64,000 nt of DNA from Rickettsia akari str. Hartford. GTDB lineage: Bacteria > Pseudomonadota > Alphaproteobacteria > Rickettsiales > Rickettsiaceae. A model generated the notes under the pieces. The model worked only from the letters and a program-made list of their open reading frames with translations, did no database searches and was not told the origin of the DNA. The stretch spans positions 1,054,001 to 1,118,000 of the forward strand of contig NC_009881.1 of the NCBI RefSeq assembly GCF_000018205.1. Direction: 5' to 3'. The translations under genes were made by a program, and so were the position numbers. This document shows positions 49,617-61,445 of the stretch, one piece after another (within the stretch, counting starts at the first letter, position 1; every line of letters begins with the position of its first letter).

Positions 49617-50555
49617 CCAGCCGAGTCGCATTAATTGATCATAGCGATATCTTGGCAACGTCGCTCTAATCCATAAAAAGCAGAACAATAAGAACCCAAC
49701 CTTAAATACAAACCAAAAGAATCCTGGAATACAATCTAACCATGATATATTAAAGGGCGGTAAATAACCTCCTAAAAAGAAAGTGGTAGTCATTGCACTC
49801 ACTAATATCATATTAGCATACTCACCTAGGAAGAATAAAGCAAATCCCATAGAGGAATATTCAACATTATAGCCTGCGACTAATTCCGATTCTGCTTCAG
49901 GTAAATCAAAAGGTAACCTATTTGTTTCGGCAAGTACCGAGATAAAGAACACGATGCCCATAGGTAGTAGCATTAAATCAATCCACCACGGCATTGTTCT
50001 TTGTGCTTCAATAATCCCACTTAAATTGAGAGTACCGGTAGTAAGTAACACAGTAATAATAACGAATCCCATGGATACTTCATAAGAAATCATTTGGGCC
50101 GAGGAACGTATAGCACCAAGAAATGCATATTTTGAGTTACTAGCCCAACCAGCAATAATAATGCCGTAAACGCTTAAAGAGGATATAGCAAGAATATATA
50201 AAACACCGACATTAATATCTGCAAGAACTACGCCCTTTGAAAACGGTATAACTGCCCAACCGATTAAACTTAATATAAAAGTTATCATCGGTGCTAAAAT
50301 AAATAATATTTTATCGGCATTGATTGGAATTATCGGTTCTTTGAATAAAAGCTTAACCGCATCAGCAATAGGCTGAAGTAATCCAAATGGACCCACAACA
50401 TTCGGTCCACATCGTAACTGCATTAATCCAATAACACGACGTTCTGCATATGTTAAATACGCAACACATAAAATTAAAGGGATAGTGATCGCCACCACCT
50501 TTAGAGCGATGATAATTAACGGAAAAATATATTCAAAAAAGAAGTCTGTCATCAT
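49533..50555 (-). CDS. nuoH: NADH-quinone oxidoreductase subunit H
   Basis: NuoH is the membrane subunit next to the quinone site of complex I. It is 340 residues with eight membrane helices and the conserved [60 protein letters not shown] and [22 protein letters not shown]. The gene is complete. Its last 84 bases are duplicated in inverted form at 49311-49391. nuoG lies upstream, separated by a family-B repeat. Confidence 0.97.
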
Positions 50556-50576
50556 GTTATTTAATTGTCATACAAC

Positions 50577-50694
50577 CGTCATTGCGAGGAGCAACGCGAC
50601 GTGGCAATCCAGAAAAAGATTTAAAAATGCTGTAAATCAGAATTTTTTACTGGATTGCTTCGTCAATTACTTACGTAATTCCCGCGCAATGACG
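50577..50694. repeat. Dispersed palindromic repeat, family B, between nuoG and nuoH
   Basis: CCGTCATTGCGAGGAGCAACGCGACGTGGCAATCCAG at the left and CTGGATTGCTTCGTCAATTACTTACGTAATT with GCGCAATGACG at the right. It almost fills the gap between two operon genes. Confidence 0.85.
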
Positions 50695-50699
50695 ACTCT

Positions 50700-52715
50700 T
50701 TATGCTACCTCCCTACTTCTTGCTTCCTTAGCCTCTACGCACTTAGCCATAGTGACCGAGTTTTTGCTAATTACGTCAGTCATGTAATAATTACTAGGCT
50801 CCATAGTTATAGGCTCTTTTGATAACTTATCTTGAGAGCTAAATTTAGCAAATTTACTCTCTACAATTTTATCAATATTAGCAAATATCTTATATTCTTT
50901 AGCAAGTTTGGCTCTTACTTCTTGTAAATCACGCATTCCGATATCTAGTTTCAGATAACCGGCAAGCTCTTTAATAATTTCTATATCTTCTTTAGCTGTT
51001 CCTACAAGCGATACTGCTTTTTCTGCTATTTGCGGTCTTCCTTCTAAATTTACGTAAATTCCGCTCTGCTCTGTATAAGCAGCAGCAGGTAAAATTACAT
51101 CAGCATTTGCAGCACCTGAATCCCCATGATGTCCTTGATATACTATAAAAGCCGATTTCAGCTTATCAAATGAGACGGCGTCCGCTCCAAGCAGATAAGC
51201 GAGTTCCAGTTCATCAAGCTTAATAGGATTATTCAAACCAACGTCAAGACCGCCAACTATCGAAGCATGATTATACAATATATTAAAGCCATTCCAATCA
51301 TCACGCATAATATTATATTCAGCCACTATCTTATGGATAAGCGACAATATAGCATATCCGTCATCTCTTGCATATACGCCATCACCTACTATAATCATCG
51401 GATATTTTACTGCTTTTAAAGCTTTCGTAAACTCATGAGCACCAATAGCTAGCTCCTCAATAATCTTAATATCACTTCCTAGATCCTGAATTCTATAAGT
51501 TTGGTTATGTCCTTCACCTATTCTTGCTACTTTTAATGAACCGGCACGCACTTTTTGTCCTATTCGGCTATTTAACACCGGAGCTATCTGCCTTGGATTT
51601 GCTCCGATTAGTAAACATAAATCAGCCTTTTTGACGCCGACAATAGTTGTATTAAATAAGTAGTTTCCTCGCTGCGTAGTATCTATTTTATAGTTAAACT
51701 GATTAACACTATAATTATTACAGCCAAGCTTTTGCATTAATGTTTTCAGCATAAACATTGCTTCAACAGAAGCAAGAGAACCTGCAATAGCAGCAATTTT
51801 CTCCGGTTTTACGGATTTAATTTTATCCGCTATCGTCTTTAAGGCTTCAATCCAACTAGCCTCTACTAACTTACCGTTTTTTCTGATATAAGGACGATCT
51901 AAACGCTGATATTTCAAACCGTCATAACTAAAACGGTTTTTATCAGAAATCCATTCCTCATTTATTTCTTCATTAATACGAGGCAATATTCTCATTACCT
52001 CATCGCCTCTACTATCTATACGAATATTGGAACCTTCGGCATCATGTACGCCAATGCTAGCAGTATGTTTTAGTTCCCATTTACGAGCTTTAAATGCATA
52101 AGGTTTGGAATTTAAAGCACCAACCGGACAAATATCTATCATATTACCGGAAATTTCAGAATCGAGTGTTTGCTCTAAATATGAAGTTACCTCCATATGC
52201 TCGCCACGATGGATAGCGCCCATTTCTTCTATTCCGGCTATATCATTTGCAAATCTAATACATCTTGTGCATTGTATACATCTAGTCATCGCTGTTTTAA
52301 TCAGAGGTCCCATATATTTATCTTTAATAGATCTCTTATTTTCATGGAATCTATTAGTACCTTTGCCGTATCTAAAAGCCTGATCCTGCAAATCACACTC
52401 ACCTCCTTGGTCACAAATAGGGCAATCTAAAGGATGGTTAATAAGTAAAAACTCCATCACCCCTTCACGTGCTTTTTTTACCATAGGTGTATCAGTGTGA
52501 ATAACCATACCGTTACTTACCGGCATTGCACAAGAAGCTATAGGCTTTGGTGATTTTTCCATTTCAACCAAACACATACGGCAATTACCGGCGATTTTTA
52601 AACGCTCATGATAACAAAAATGAGGAATTTTTTTACCTGCTTGTGTACATGCCTGATAAACGGTGCTACCTTCTGATATTTCTATTTCAAAACCGTCTAC
52701 GTTCAGTTTTATCAT
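50700..52715 (-). CDS. nuoG: NADH-quinone oxidoreductase subunit G
   Basis: NuoG is the largest peripheral subunit of complex I and carries several iron-sulfur clusters. It is 671 residues. Clusters are seen as the [2Fe-2S] site (HFCYHERLKIAGNCRMCLVEM), the HxxxC site with HPLDCPICDQGGECDLQDQ, and the [4Fe-4S] set CIQCTRCIRF plus IDICPVGAL. The rest is a molybdopterin-oxidoreductase-like fold without an active site. At 671 residues it has the mitochondrial/alphaproteobacterial form, shorter than E. coli NuoG. It starts 2 bases after the small membrane protein gene. Confidence 0.97.
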   Translation of the reverse strand: MIKLNVDGFEIEISEGSTVYQACTQAGKKIPHFCYHERLKIAGNCRMCLVEMEKSPKPIASCAMPVSNGMVIHTDTPMVKKAREGVMEFLLINHPLDCPICDQGGECDLQDQAFRYGKGTNRFHENKRSIKDKYMGPLIKTAMTRCIQCTRCIRFANDIAGIEEMGAIHRGEHMEVTSYLEQTLDSEISGNMIDICPVGALNSKPYAFKARKWELKHTASIGVHDAEGSNIRIDSRGDEVMRILPRINEEINEEWISDKNRFSYDGLKYQRLDRPYIRKNGKLVEASWIEALKTIADKIKSVKPEKIAAIAGSLASVEAMFMLKTLMQKLGCNNYSVNQFNYKIDTTQRGNYLFNTTIVGVKKADLCLLIGANPRQIAPVLNSRIGQKVRAGSLKVARIGEGHNQTYRIQDLGSDIKIIEELAIGAHEFTKALKAVKYPMIIVGDGVYARDDGYAILSLIHKIVAEYNIMRDDWNGFNILYNHASIVGGLDVGLNNPIKLDELELAYLLGADAVSFDKLKSAFIVYQGHHGDSGAANADVILPAAAYTEQSGIYVNLEGRPQIAEKAVSLVGTAKEDIEIIKELAGYLKLDIGMRDLQEVRAKLAKEYKIFANIDKIVESKFAKFSSQDKLSKEPITMEPSNYYMTDVISKNSVTMAKCVEAKEARSREVA

Positions 52716-52716
52716 C

Positions 52717-53073
52717 TTATTTTATCCAATAAGTCATAGGGTTTGGGTATGTCTGATCCTCTATCATATATTTAAAACCTATGGCGACACGCAGTACATA
52801 CCAAACAGCGAGTGCAAAATATAGTACTACTCCAATAATGATAAACGTAAATATGAAACATACAATCCACCCCAATACCCCAAGGCAAAAAGTACGAAAT
52901 AACAACACATAATGACTAGTAGCAAAGTTGTCACCTTTATCTTTATTGAGATATGCAAAAAATACTCCAATTAACGGTAATATCGGTGCTACTATCCCAC
53001 ATAGATATAATATATATACCACAATTAGGTTCTTCTTACCACTCTCGGTATATTCTTTAAGATGCTTGTCCAT
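52717..53073 (-). CDS. Small membrane protein, DUF4870/Tic20-like
   Basis: 118 residues with three membrane segments (about 18-42, 62-88, 82-105) and a short charged tail. The pattern NLIVVYILYLCGIVAPILPLIGVFFAYLNKDK followed by ATSHYVLLFRTF resembles small DUF4870-type proteins found beside nuoG in rickettsiae. No catalytic residue can be named. Its stop lies 2 bases from the nuoG start, so they are likely co-transcribed. A role with complex I is only suggested by position. Confidence 0.75.
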   Translation of the reverse strand: MDKHLKEYTESGKKNLIVVYILYLCGIVAPILPLIGVFFAYLNKDKGDNFATSHYVLLFRTFCLGVLGWIVCFIFTFIIIGVVLYFALAVWYVLRVAIGFKYMIEDQTYPNPMTYWIK

Positions 53074-53087
53074 ATACTTTTCCTTTT

Positions 53088-53955
53088 TTACTGCTCAATT
53101 TCATCTTTTAATCTTTGTATTTCTTTCATAGGTAATTCGGTAATTTCATGAATTTCTTCTATAGATTCTGTTCTCATTAACATCTTGTGTGCTATTTTTT
53201 CCATAGCTTTCTCTGCGCCTCTTTCTTCAACCCTTTTAACATCACTAGCTTCAATTCTCAACCAATTTAAGCGGTTTTCATATTCTTCTCTTTCTTCATC
53301 ACTTAAATTTATTACTTCAAGCACATTTAATACTTTCTTGAGCTCTTTACTGTTGAATTTCTTTAGGAAGCTTATCTTTATTTAGCAAATCATTTCTAGT
53401 TAAAAAAACAACCCATATATCTAAAGCATTCTTTACTTTTTGTTACTATATCTGATAGTTCTTCTTTGATGTTATCAGCAAACTTATTGAGTTCTATAGT
53501 GTGTAGCCCTATATCCTTAAAATATTTTAAACCGGTTTCATTTTCTTGCAACCTCAATATATTATGATATTTATCAATATTTGTGATGTCGGGAAATTAA
53601 GTATATGGATTCCTATCGTTTTGTTTAATTCTGAATATCTAGAACCTTCTTTTAGCTGTCCAACGTATAGCTTTGCCCAATAATATAAAGCCATTTTATC
53701 ATAATTTGCTTCATCCGTTACGTGAATTTCGATATTAAATATTTTACCGCTTTCGCCTTGAGCTTTAATATCTAAAACAGAAAGCTTATCATTTAAAAAA
53801 CTCTTTAGATTATATGGATTAAGTATAGTTACTTCTTGTACCTAATTTTCCTTGGTTACTATCCAATTAATAAGCGATATTAATAAATCTTTGTTTCCTG
53901 CTACTCCAAAGATTTTCTTAAATGCCAGATCTACTCTTAGATTAACTCTATACAT
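53088..53955 (-). pseudogene. PD-(D/E)XK nuclease/transposase-like protein (Rpn family), decayed
   Basis: From an ATG at 53955 the sequence reads NLRVDLAFKKIFGVAGNKDLLISLINWIV, then a stop, then LNPYNLKSFLNDKLSVLDIKAQGESG and NIEIHVTDEANYDKMALYYW, the PD-(D/E)XK core of this transposase-like family. A frameshift at about 53590 and further stops precede the last open part (LNVLEVINLSDEEREEYENRLNWL), which ends at 53088. The family (Pfam PF12784) is common and mostly broken in rickettsiae. The 78-codon open piece at 53088-53324 is its remnant tail. Confidence 0.85.
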
Positions 53956-53957
53956 AG

Positions 53958-56594
53958 TTATTTTTTCAAACTCTCTACCACAAAATGCATAATACTGCCG
54001 TGCCGTATATAATTTATCTCATTATCCGTAAATATTTGCAATATTAAATCGATTGTTCTTGTTTCGCCAGTTTGTTTTTTTATCACGCATTTAACAGGAT
54101 TATAAGGCTTTATTTGTTCACTTAAGCCTATGATATCAATAGTTTCTGAACCGTCTAACTTTAAATCTAATCTTGTATTATTGCCCGTAAAAGTTAGCGG
54201 TAAAATACCCATACCAACTAAATTTGAACGATGTATTCGCTCAAAGCTCTCGGCAATCACTGCCTTTACGCCAAGCAGTTGCGGACCTTTTGCCGCCCAA
54301 TCTCTAGACGAACCGCTACCATATTCTTTACCGGCAAAAATTACTACCGGTACATCATTAGCTTTATAGTCCATAGCCGCATCGTAAATAGTTTGCTGCG
54401 TACTACTTAATTGGTTTATGGTAAAGCCACCTTCTACTACCTTACACATTTCGTTTTTTATACGTGTATTAGCAAATGTGCCACGCATCATCACTTCATG
54501 ATTTCCTCTACGTGATCCGTAAGAGTTGAAATCTCGAGGCTCTATATGATAGTCCGTTAAATATTTAGCAGCAGGGCTGGTTTTACTAATACTTCCTGCC
54601 GGCGAAATATGATCGGTAGTAATAGAATCACCGAAAATTGCTAGAATTTTCGCAGATTTTATATCTTTTATACTATTCTTGCTGCCTATATCCTCAAAAT
54701 AAGGCGGATTATTAATATAGGTACTATTCTTACTCCAGTTATAAGTAGCACTATTAGTAACCTCTAGACTTTGCCACTCTTTTGTTCCACTAAATATATC
54801 GGAATATTTTTCTATAAACATAGAGGAATTAATTGAATTTGCAATAACTTCATCTATCTCTTCTTTACTTGGCCAAATATCTTTCAAATAAATATTTTTT
54901 CCTATTGGTTGTCTATTTAAATCTATATTAAGAGTGCCGCTAAGTGCATATGCTACGACTAAAATAGGAGATCCGAGATAGCTCGCTTTAGTAAGGGGAT
55001 TAATTCGCCCTTCAAAGTTCCTATTACCCGATAAAACGGAAGCAATAACTAACCCGTGTTTATTGATAGTTTCCTCTATTTCCGGATTTAAAGGACCAGA
55101 ATTACCGATGCAAGTAGTGCAGCCATAACCTACTAGATTAAACCCTAGCTCATCTAAATATTTATCAAGACCGCTAAGCTTCAAATATTCCGTTACGACT
55201 TTTGATCCAGGAGCAAGAGAAGTTTTAACCCAAGGCTTTACCTTTAACCCATGTGCTAGTGCTTTTTTGGCAAGAAGTGCTGCACCAATCATCACGCTAG
55301 GATTTGAAGTATTAGTACAACTAGTGATCGCTGCAATGACCACATCACCGTGACCGATTTCGTAATTCTGATTTGCTACAGCATATTTTTTATCAATACC
55401 TTTACTTTCTATACCGAAATTCGGCAATTCATGTTTAAAACTACTTGCTACATCGGTTAAATTTACCCTATCTTGCGGACGTCTTGGCCCAGCAAACGAG
55501 CTATGTACCGTAGATAAATCCAGCTCTAAAATTTCGCTATATTCTGCCTCATGCTCAAAATCATACCAAAGATTCTGCTCGGTTGCATATTTCTCTACTA
55601 ATTTGATTTGTGCTTTTTCTCTACCCGTTAGCTCTAGATATTTTATCGTTTCTTGATCAATCGGGAAAAAGCCACAAGTAGCACCATATTCAGGCGACAT
55701 ATTAGAAATAGTAGCACGGTCGGCAATCGTGAGGTTTTTCAAGCCCTCACCGAAAAACTCAACAAACTTACCTACTACTTTCTTTTTCCGCAACATCTCA
55801 GTAATGGTTAAAACTAAATCGGTTGCTGTAGATATACCTGTTAATTTTCCTGTTAGTTTCACTCCGATTACTTCCGGCAAAATCATAGTAAGCGGCTGAC
55901 CGAGCATTGCAGCTTCTGCTTCTATTCCCCCAACTCCCCAACCAATTACCGATAGTCCATTTACCATAGTTGTATGGCTATCAGTTCCAACTAAACTATC
56001 AGGATAAGCAAGTCCGTCTTGATGCCACACGACTTTTGCTAAATATTCTAAATTTACCTGATGACAAATACCCGTACCAGGCGGCACTACTTTAAAATTA
56101 TTAAATGCCTGCTGCCCCCATTTAAGAAATGCATAACGCTCTATATTACGTTTCATTTCCATTTGCACGTTTTGATCGAATGAATCCTTAGCTGCATAAG
56201 AATCAACGCTTACTGAATGATCTATTATCAAATCAACAGGAATAAGCGGATTAATTTTTAACGGATCGCCTCCTATTTTCGTCATCGCATCACGCATAGC
56301 AGCCAAGTCTACAATAGCAGGCACACCGGTAAAATCCTGCATCAAAACTCTTGCCGGCATAAAATCTATTTCTGCATCGGATTTTTTAGTGTTCAGCCAT
56401 TCTTTAAATACAAGTAAGCTTTCTTTATTACCACTGGTACGTAGCACGTTTTCACATAATATTCTTAAACTGTATGGTAGCTTTTTTAAAGGAAGTTCGA
56501 TATCGCTTACCGCTTTATTTATATCATAAATTTTGTATAAACTATTATCGACTGATAACTCTTTTATATATTCTGAATTATGCACTTTTGACAT
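53958..56594 (-). CDS. acnA: Aconitate hydratase A
   Basis: AcnA interconverts citrate and isocitrate in the TCA cycle through a [4Fe-4S] cluster. It is 878 residues, typical of the AcnA/IRP1 type. Seen are the cluster cysteine regions ITSCTNTSNPSVMIGA and GYGCTTCIGNSGPL, the substrate regions DHSVSVDSYA, GTGICHQVNLEYLA and DSHTTMVNGL, and the C-terminal swivel domain (NSYGSRRGNHEVMMRGTFAN, GKEYGSGSSRDWAAKGP). The start lies about 40 bases from a family-C repeat. In rickettsiae the TCA cycle runs on host-derived substrates, so this enzyme links them to complex I. Confidence 0.97.
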   Translation of the reverse strand: MSKVHNSEYIKELSVDNSLYKIYDINKAVSDIELPLKKLPYSLRILCENVLRTSGNKESLLVFKEWLNTKKSDAEIDFMPARVLMQDFTGVPAIVDLAAMRDAMTKIGGDPLKINPLIPVDLIIDHSVSVDSYAAKDSFDQNVQMEMKRNIERYAFLKWGQQAFNNFKVVPPGTGICHQVNLEYLAKVVWHQDGLAYPDSLVGTDSHTTMVNGLSVIGWGVGGIEAEAAMLGQPLTMILPEVIGVKLTGKLTGISTATDLVLTITEMLRKKKVVGKFVEFFGEGLKNLTIADRATISNMSPEYGATCGFFPIDQETIKYLELTGREKAQIKLVEKYATEQNLWYDFEHEAEYSEILELDLSTVHSSFAGPRRPQDRVNLTDVASSFKHELPNFGIESKGIDKKYAVANQNYEIGHGDVVIAAITSCTNTSNPSVMIGAALLAKKALAHGLKVKPWVKTSLAPGSKVVTEYLKLSGLDKYLDELGFNLVGYGCTTCIGNSGPLNPEIEETINKHGLVIASVLSGNRNFEGRINPLTKASYLGSPILVVAYALSGTLNIDLNRQPIGKNIYLKDIWPSKEEIDEVIANSINSSMFIEKYSDIFSGTKEWQSLEVTNSATYNWSKNSTYINNPPYFEDIGSKNSIKDIKSAKILAIFGDSITTDHISPAGSISKTSPAAKYLTDYHIEPRDFNSYGSRRGNHEVMMRGTFANTRIKNEMCKVVEGGFTINQLSSTQQTIYDAAMDYKANDVPVVIFAGKEYGSGSSRDWAAKGPQLLGVKAVIAESFERIHRSNLVGMGILPLTFTGNNTRLDLKLDGSETIDIIGLSEQIKPYNPVKCVIKKQTGETRTIDLILQIFTDNEINYIRHGSIMHFVVESLKK

Positions 56595-56637
56595 TTGTTT
56601 CTCACTTGATATTCGTTATGTTAGTAACATCGACGAC

Positions 56638-56730
56638 TATGTCATTCCTGCGTAGGAAGTATAAATACAGTATACTTTTAAAACTACAAGCTCGATTTAT
56701 CTTGGATTCCCGCTTCCGCGAGAACGACAT
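56638..56730. repeat. Dispersed palindromic repeat, family C
   Basis: TATGTCATTCCTGCGTAGGAAG at the left and TTGGATTCCCGCTTCCGCGAGAACGACAT at the right are inverted arms; the loop contains CTCGATTTATCTTGG as in other C copies. It lies between acnA and the 3' end of atpC. Confidence 0.75.
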
Positions 56731-56789
56731 AAAAACTAGAAATAATTATTACAATAATCTTATCCCAAAACGTAGATTTTTCAAACAAA

Positions 56790-57128
56790 TTAATGTTGTT
56801 CTGATAAAGGTTTTTGAAGCCCCTGAAGCTTGGTTGCTATCTCGGCTTCACTTAAATTCGTAACGTTAATAGCCGTTTCTGTGGCTATGTTAACATAACT
56901 GCCCGTTACTTCGGTTACACCGCTGGACACAAGATAAGTAATTTGTGGGTTGTATATATCATCTATATAAACCTGTACTAAACCGGCTTTTAAACTAACG
57001 ATCATCGTAGCGTGATTCGATAGCACACCAAACATACCATCCTCACCCGGTATTGTTACCATTTTAGCTTGCCTTTCCAATGCAATACTTAAAGGAGTAA
57101 TTATTTTGACTAAAATTGTTTCGTTCAT
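56790..57128 (-). CDS. atpC: ATP synthase F1 epsilon subunit
   Basis: The epsilon subunit sits on the rotor of the F1 part and regulates ATP hydrolysis. From the ATG at 57128 it is 112 residues with the [39 protein letters not shown] part typical of the N-terminal beta domain. The C-terminal helical hairpin is short. I choose 57128 because the frame upstream of it (to 57182) is part of a family-B repeat. It is the last gene of the F1 block, after atpD. Confidence 0.93.
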
Positions 57129-57150
57129 AGAATAATATAGTAAAATTACT

Positions 57151-57270
57151 ATGTCATTACGAGGAGCGAAGCAACGTGGCAATCCAGAAAAATAATAAAA
57201 AAAATGCTATAAATTAGCATTTTTACTGGATTGCTTCACCAATTACTTTGTAATTTTCCTTGCAATGACA
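57151..57270. repeat. Dispersed palindromic repeat, family B, between atpD and atpC
   Basis: ATGTCATTACGAGGAGCGAAGCAACGTGGCAATCCAG at the left and CTGGATTGCTTCACCAATTACTTTGTAATTTTCCTTGCAATGACA at the right. It fills the gap between two operon genes and ends 23 bases before the atpC start. Confidence 0.85.
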
Positions 57271-57316
57271 GGACAACTGGTCCACGTAACAATGCCACGT
57301 GGGAATGACATAAACA

Positions 57317-58771
<1,455 letters not shown>

Positions 58772-58777
58772 TTACCA

Positions 58778-58809
58778 ATGTCATTCCCGCGCGTAGGCGA
58801 GAATGACAT
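58778..58809. repeat. Short family C palindrome between atpG and atpD
   Basis: ATGTCATTCCCGCGCGTAGG and CGAGAATGACAT form a near-perfect 12-bp inverted repeat about 8 bases apart. It looks like the bare core of family C, the same core as at the nuoI/nuoH palindromes. Confidence 0.8.
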
Positions 58810-58820
58810 AATACACATAT

Positions 58821-59687
58821 CTACACCGCCTCAGAGCCGGCTATAATCTCTATCAACTCCGTAGTAATAATAGCCTGTCTTGATCTATTCAACTTTAAAA
58901 CTAATTTACTTATTAAATCATTAGCATTATTTGTTGCATTTTCCATAGCGGTCATTCTAGCTCCCTCTTCACTTGCTCTACTTTGTAGTAAAGCATAATT
59001 TATTTGGGAACTCACATATAAATTAATTAGATTAGAAATTAGATTTTTCCCCTCATACTCATAATGGTCATTCTCTATTTTAGAATCATCATGATATTTT
59101 TCTACCGGTAAAACCTGTTGTCTAGTCATAATTTGAGTCATTGCGTTCTTGAATTTATTAAAATATATAACACAATTACTAACTTCTAGATTTGCGACTA
59201 GCGACATAATTTTTTGTTTTACTTGCAGGATCAGATTTTCAGCATGAATTTTTGGTAACTCAAAATAACTATCAATATAACTTGCATATTGCATTTTTAG
59301 TGCTTCGTAACCTTTTTTTCCTATAATGATAAGCTTTATTTGTTCACCTTTATTTTCTAACTCTTTAATATCATACTTAACTTGCTTAATTATACTGTAA
59401 TTAAACGTTCCACATAAACCACGCTGTGATGTCATCACTATCAATAAAGTTGCTTTATTCGGTATAGTATTAAAGAATTTCTGCTCTTCTATAGAGAGCT
59501 CATACATATCAATTGATACTATATCGGACATCATTTTACTAATAGCCTCAATATAAAAATTTGACTTGGCTATTTGACTTTTTATTTTCGCCATTTTAGA
59601 AGCTGATACTAATTGCATTGCTTTAGTAATCTTTTGTGTAGATTTAACGCTTTTAATTCTAGTTCTTAATTGCTTTAAATGTGACAT
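58821..59687 (-). CDS. atpG: ATP synthase F1 gamma subunit
   Basis: The gamma subunit is the central shaft of the F1 motor. It is 288 residues with the N-terminal helix (MSHLKQLRTRIKSVKSTQKITKAMQLVSASKM) and the C-terminal helix EEGARMTAMENATNNANDLISKLVLKLNRSRQAIITTELIEIIAGSEAV, both almost fixed in the family, and the conserved SQRGLCGTFN. Length and motifs are normal. It lies between atpA and atpD. Confidence 0.97.
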   Translation of the reverse strand: MSHLKQLRTRIKSVKSTQKITKAMQLVSASKMAKIKSQIAKSNFYIEAISKMMSDIVSIDMYELSIEEQKFFNTIPNKATLLIVMTSQRGLCGTFNYSIIKQVKYDIKELENKGEQIKLIIIGKKGYEALKMQYASYIDSYFELPKIHAENLILQVKQKIMSLVANLEVSNCVIYFNKFKNAMTQIMTRQQVLPVEKYHDDSKIENDHYEYEGKNLISNLINLYVSSQINYALLQSRASEEGARMTAMENATNNANDLISKLVLKLNRSRQAIITTELIEIIAGSEAV

Positions 59688-59708
59688 ATAGTTTTTTGGT
59701 TTTCTATT

Positions 59709-59789
59709 GTCACCCCGTGGCTTGTACCTGCGGGGTCCAGTATTTTTAACTTATTTTACTGAATGCCGTGATCAAGTCACGGCATGACA
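59709..59789. repeat. Dispersed palindromic repeat, family D, overlapping the atpA 3' end
   Basis: GTCACCCCGTGGCTTGTACCTGCGGGGTCCAG at the left and GCCGTGATCAAGTCACGGCATGACA at the right. The right arm supplies the last codons and the stop of atpA (see atpA). Confidence 0.85.
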
Positions 59790-61315
59790 CAATAGGCTTT
59801 TACGAAATTCTCTAAAAATGCTTTTAGTTTCTGCTCTGTTTCTTCGGTTATACGTTGCTCATTTTTTATTGATTCCAAAATATCTTTTTTATTTAATCTT
59901 ATCTCCGTAAGCATTTTATCTTCAAACTCTTTTACTTTCTGAAGCGGTACATCATTTAAATATTTCTTAGTTCCGACATAAAGACTTATTATTTGTTCTT
60001 CTACCGGCAAAGGACGATATTGAGCTTGTTTTAATATCTCAACTAATCTTTTACCGTGATCGATTTGTGCTTTAGTAGCAGGGTCTAGATCCGATCCAAA
60101 TTGCGAGAAAGACTCGAGCTCTCTAAATTGAGCAAGTTCTAGCTTTACCGAACCTGCTACCTGCTTCATAGCCTTTATTTGTGCTGCAGAACCAACACGG
60201 CTTACTGAAATACCAACATTAACGGCAGGTCTTACACCTTTATAAAATAACTCACTTTCTAAGAAAATTTGACCGTCGGTAATTGAAATAACATTCGTTG
60301 GGATATAGGCAGATACATCACCTGCCTGCGTCTCGATTATAGGAAGAGCGGTAAGTGAACCATTGCCTTTTTCCTCTGACATTTTAGCAGCTCGCTCAAG
60401 CAATCTTGAATGCAGATAGAACACGTCACCGGGATATGCTTCTCGCCCTGGAGGTCTTCTAAGTAATAATGAGATTTGTCTATATGCGACGGCATGCTTA
60501 CTTAAATCATCATAAATAATAAGTGCATGCATACCATTATCACGAAAATATTCGCCCATACTACAGGCAGAATAAGGGGCAATGAATTGAAGAGATGCAG
60601 CTTCCGAAGCAGTAGCCGAAACAACGATTGTATAGTCCATTGCTCCGGCATCTTCTAGTTTTTTTACTATCTGTGCAACGCTTGATCTTTTTTGCCCAAT
60701 AGCTACATAAATACAATAAATTTTATCGCTTTCATTAGTAAGTGAATGAGCTTGTTTTTGATTAATAATAGTATCAACCGCTATCGCTGTTTTTCCGGTT
60801 TGTCTATCACCGATTATTAATTCTCTTTGTCCTCTACCTATCGGAATTAACGAATCTATAGCCTTGATTCCGGTTTGTACAGGTTCGCTTACACTCGTTC
60901 TTTCTATTATTCCCGGAGCTTTCATCGCGATATGTCTGTACTCTTTACTCGCAATATCGCCTTTGCCATCAATAGGGTTACCAAGAGCATCAACAACACG
61001 ACCAAGCAATGCCTTTCCTACCGGTACTTCTAAAACTTCTTTAGTTCTTTTGACATTATCTCCTTGCTGTACTTGGTTATCATCGCCCATAATTACAGCA
61101 CTGACGCTATCATTCTCCAAATTTAAAACAAGCCCCTTAACACCGGATTTAAACTCTACTACTTCACCAGATTTTACATTAGCAAGACCATAAATTTTAG
61201 CAATACCGTCACCTACCGAGATTACCTGCCCTACTTCTTTAATCTCACTTAAGCAATTAATATTAGCTATTTCCTTTTGTAATATTTCAGCTACTTCAAT
61301 AGGCTTTAGTTTCAT
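59777..61315 (-). CDS. atpA: ATP synthase F1 alpha subunit
   Basis: The alpha subunit carries the non-catalytic nucleotide sites of F1. It is 512 residues with the P-loop [19 protein letters not shown] near residues 169-187, [75 protein letters not shown] and the arginine-finger region [15 protein letters not shown]. The last six residues (AYCVMP) and the TGA stop are read from a family-D repeat, so the C-terminus has been rebuilt by the repeat. It lies between atpH and atpG. Confidence 0.98.
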   Translation of the reverse strand: MKLKPIEVAEILQKEIANINCLSEIKEVGQVISVGDGIAKIYGLANVKSGEVVEFKSGVKGLVLNLENDSVSAVIMGDDNQVQQGDNVKRTKEVLEVPVGKALLGRVVDALGNPIDGKGDIASKEYRHIAMKAPGIIERTSVSEPVQTGIKAIDSLIPIGRGQRELIIGDRQTGKTAIAVDTIINQKQAHSLTNESDKIYCIYVAIGQKRSSVAQIVKKLEDAGAMDYTIVVSATASEAASLQFIAPYSACSMGEYFRDNGMHALIIYDDLSKHAVAYRQISLLLRRPPGREAYPGDVFYLHSRLLERAAKMSEEKGNGSLTALPIIETQAGDVSAYIPTNVISITDGQIFLESELFYKGVRPAVNVGISVSRVGSAAQIKAMKQVAGSVKLELAQFRELESFSQFGSDLDPATKAQIDHGKRLVEILKQAQYRPLPVEEQIISLYVGTKKYLNDVPLQKVKEFEDKMLTEIRLNKKDILESIKNEQRITEETEQKLKAFLENFVKAYCVMP

Positions 61316-61339
61316 GTGGGATGACTCCTAATTACACGT

Positions 61340-61438
61340 TGTCATCCCGTGGCTTGACCACGGGATCCAGTTAAAAATGACAAATAATATACAGCTTTAG
61401 ATTGCTTATGGGTCCCGTGGTCAAGCCACGGGATGACA
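61340..61438. repeat. Dispersed palindromic repeat, family D, between atpH and atpA
   Basis: GTCATCCCGTGGCTTGACCACGGGATCCAG and GGTCCCGTGGTCAAGCCACGGGATGACA are perfect or near-perfect inverted arms. This is the best preserved D copy. It fills nearly all of the gap between two operon genes. Confidence 0.9.
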
Positions 61439-61445
61439 ATAGTAC

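Noticed and set aside
57129..57182. Upstream extension of atpC to an ATG at 57182
   Set aside because: The additional residues are read from a family-B repeat and are not part of epsilon subunits.
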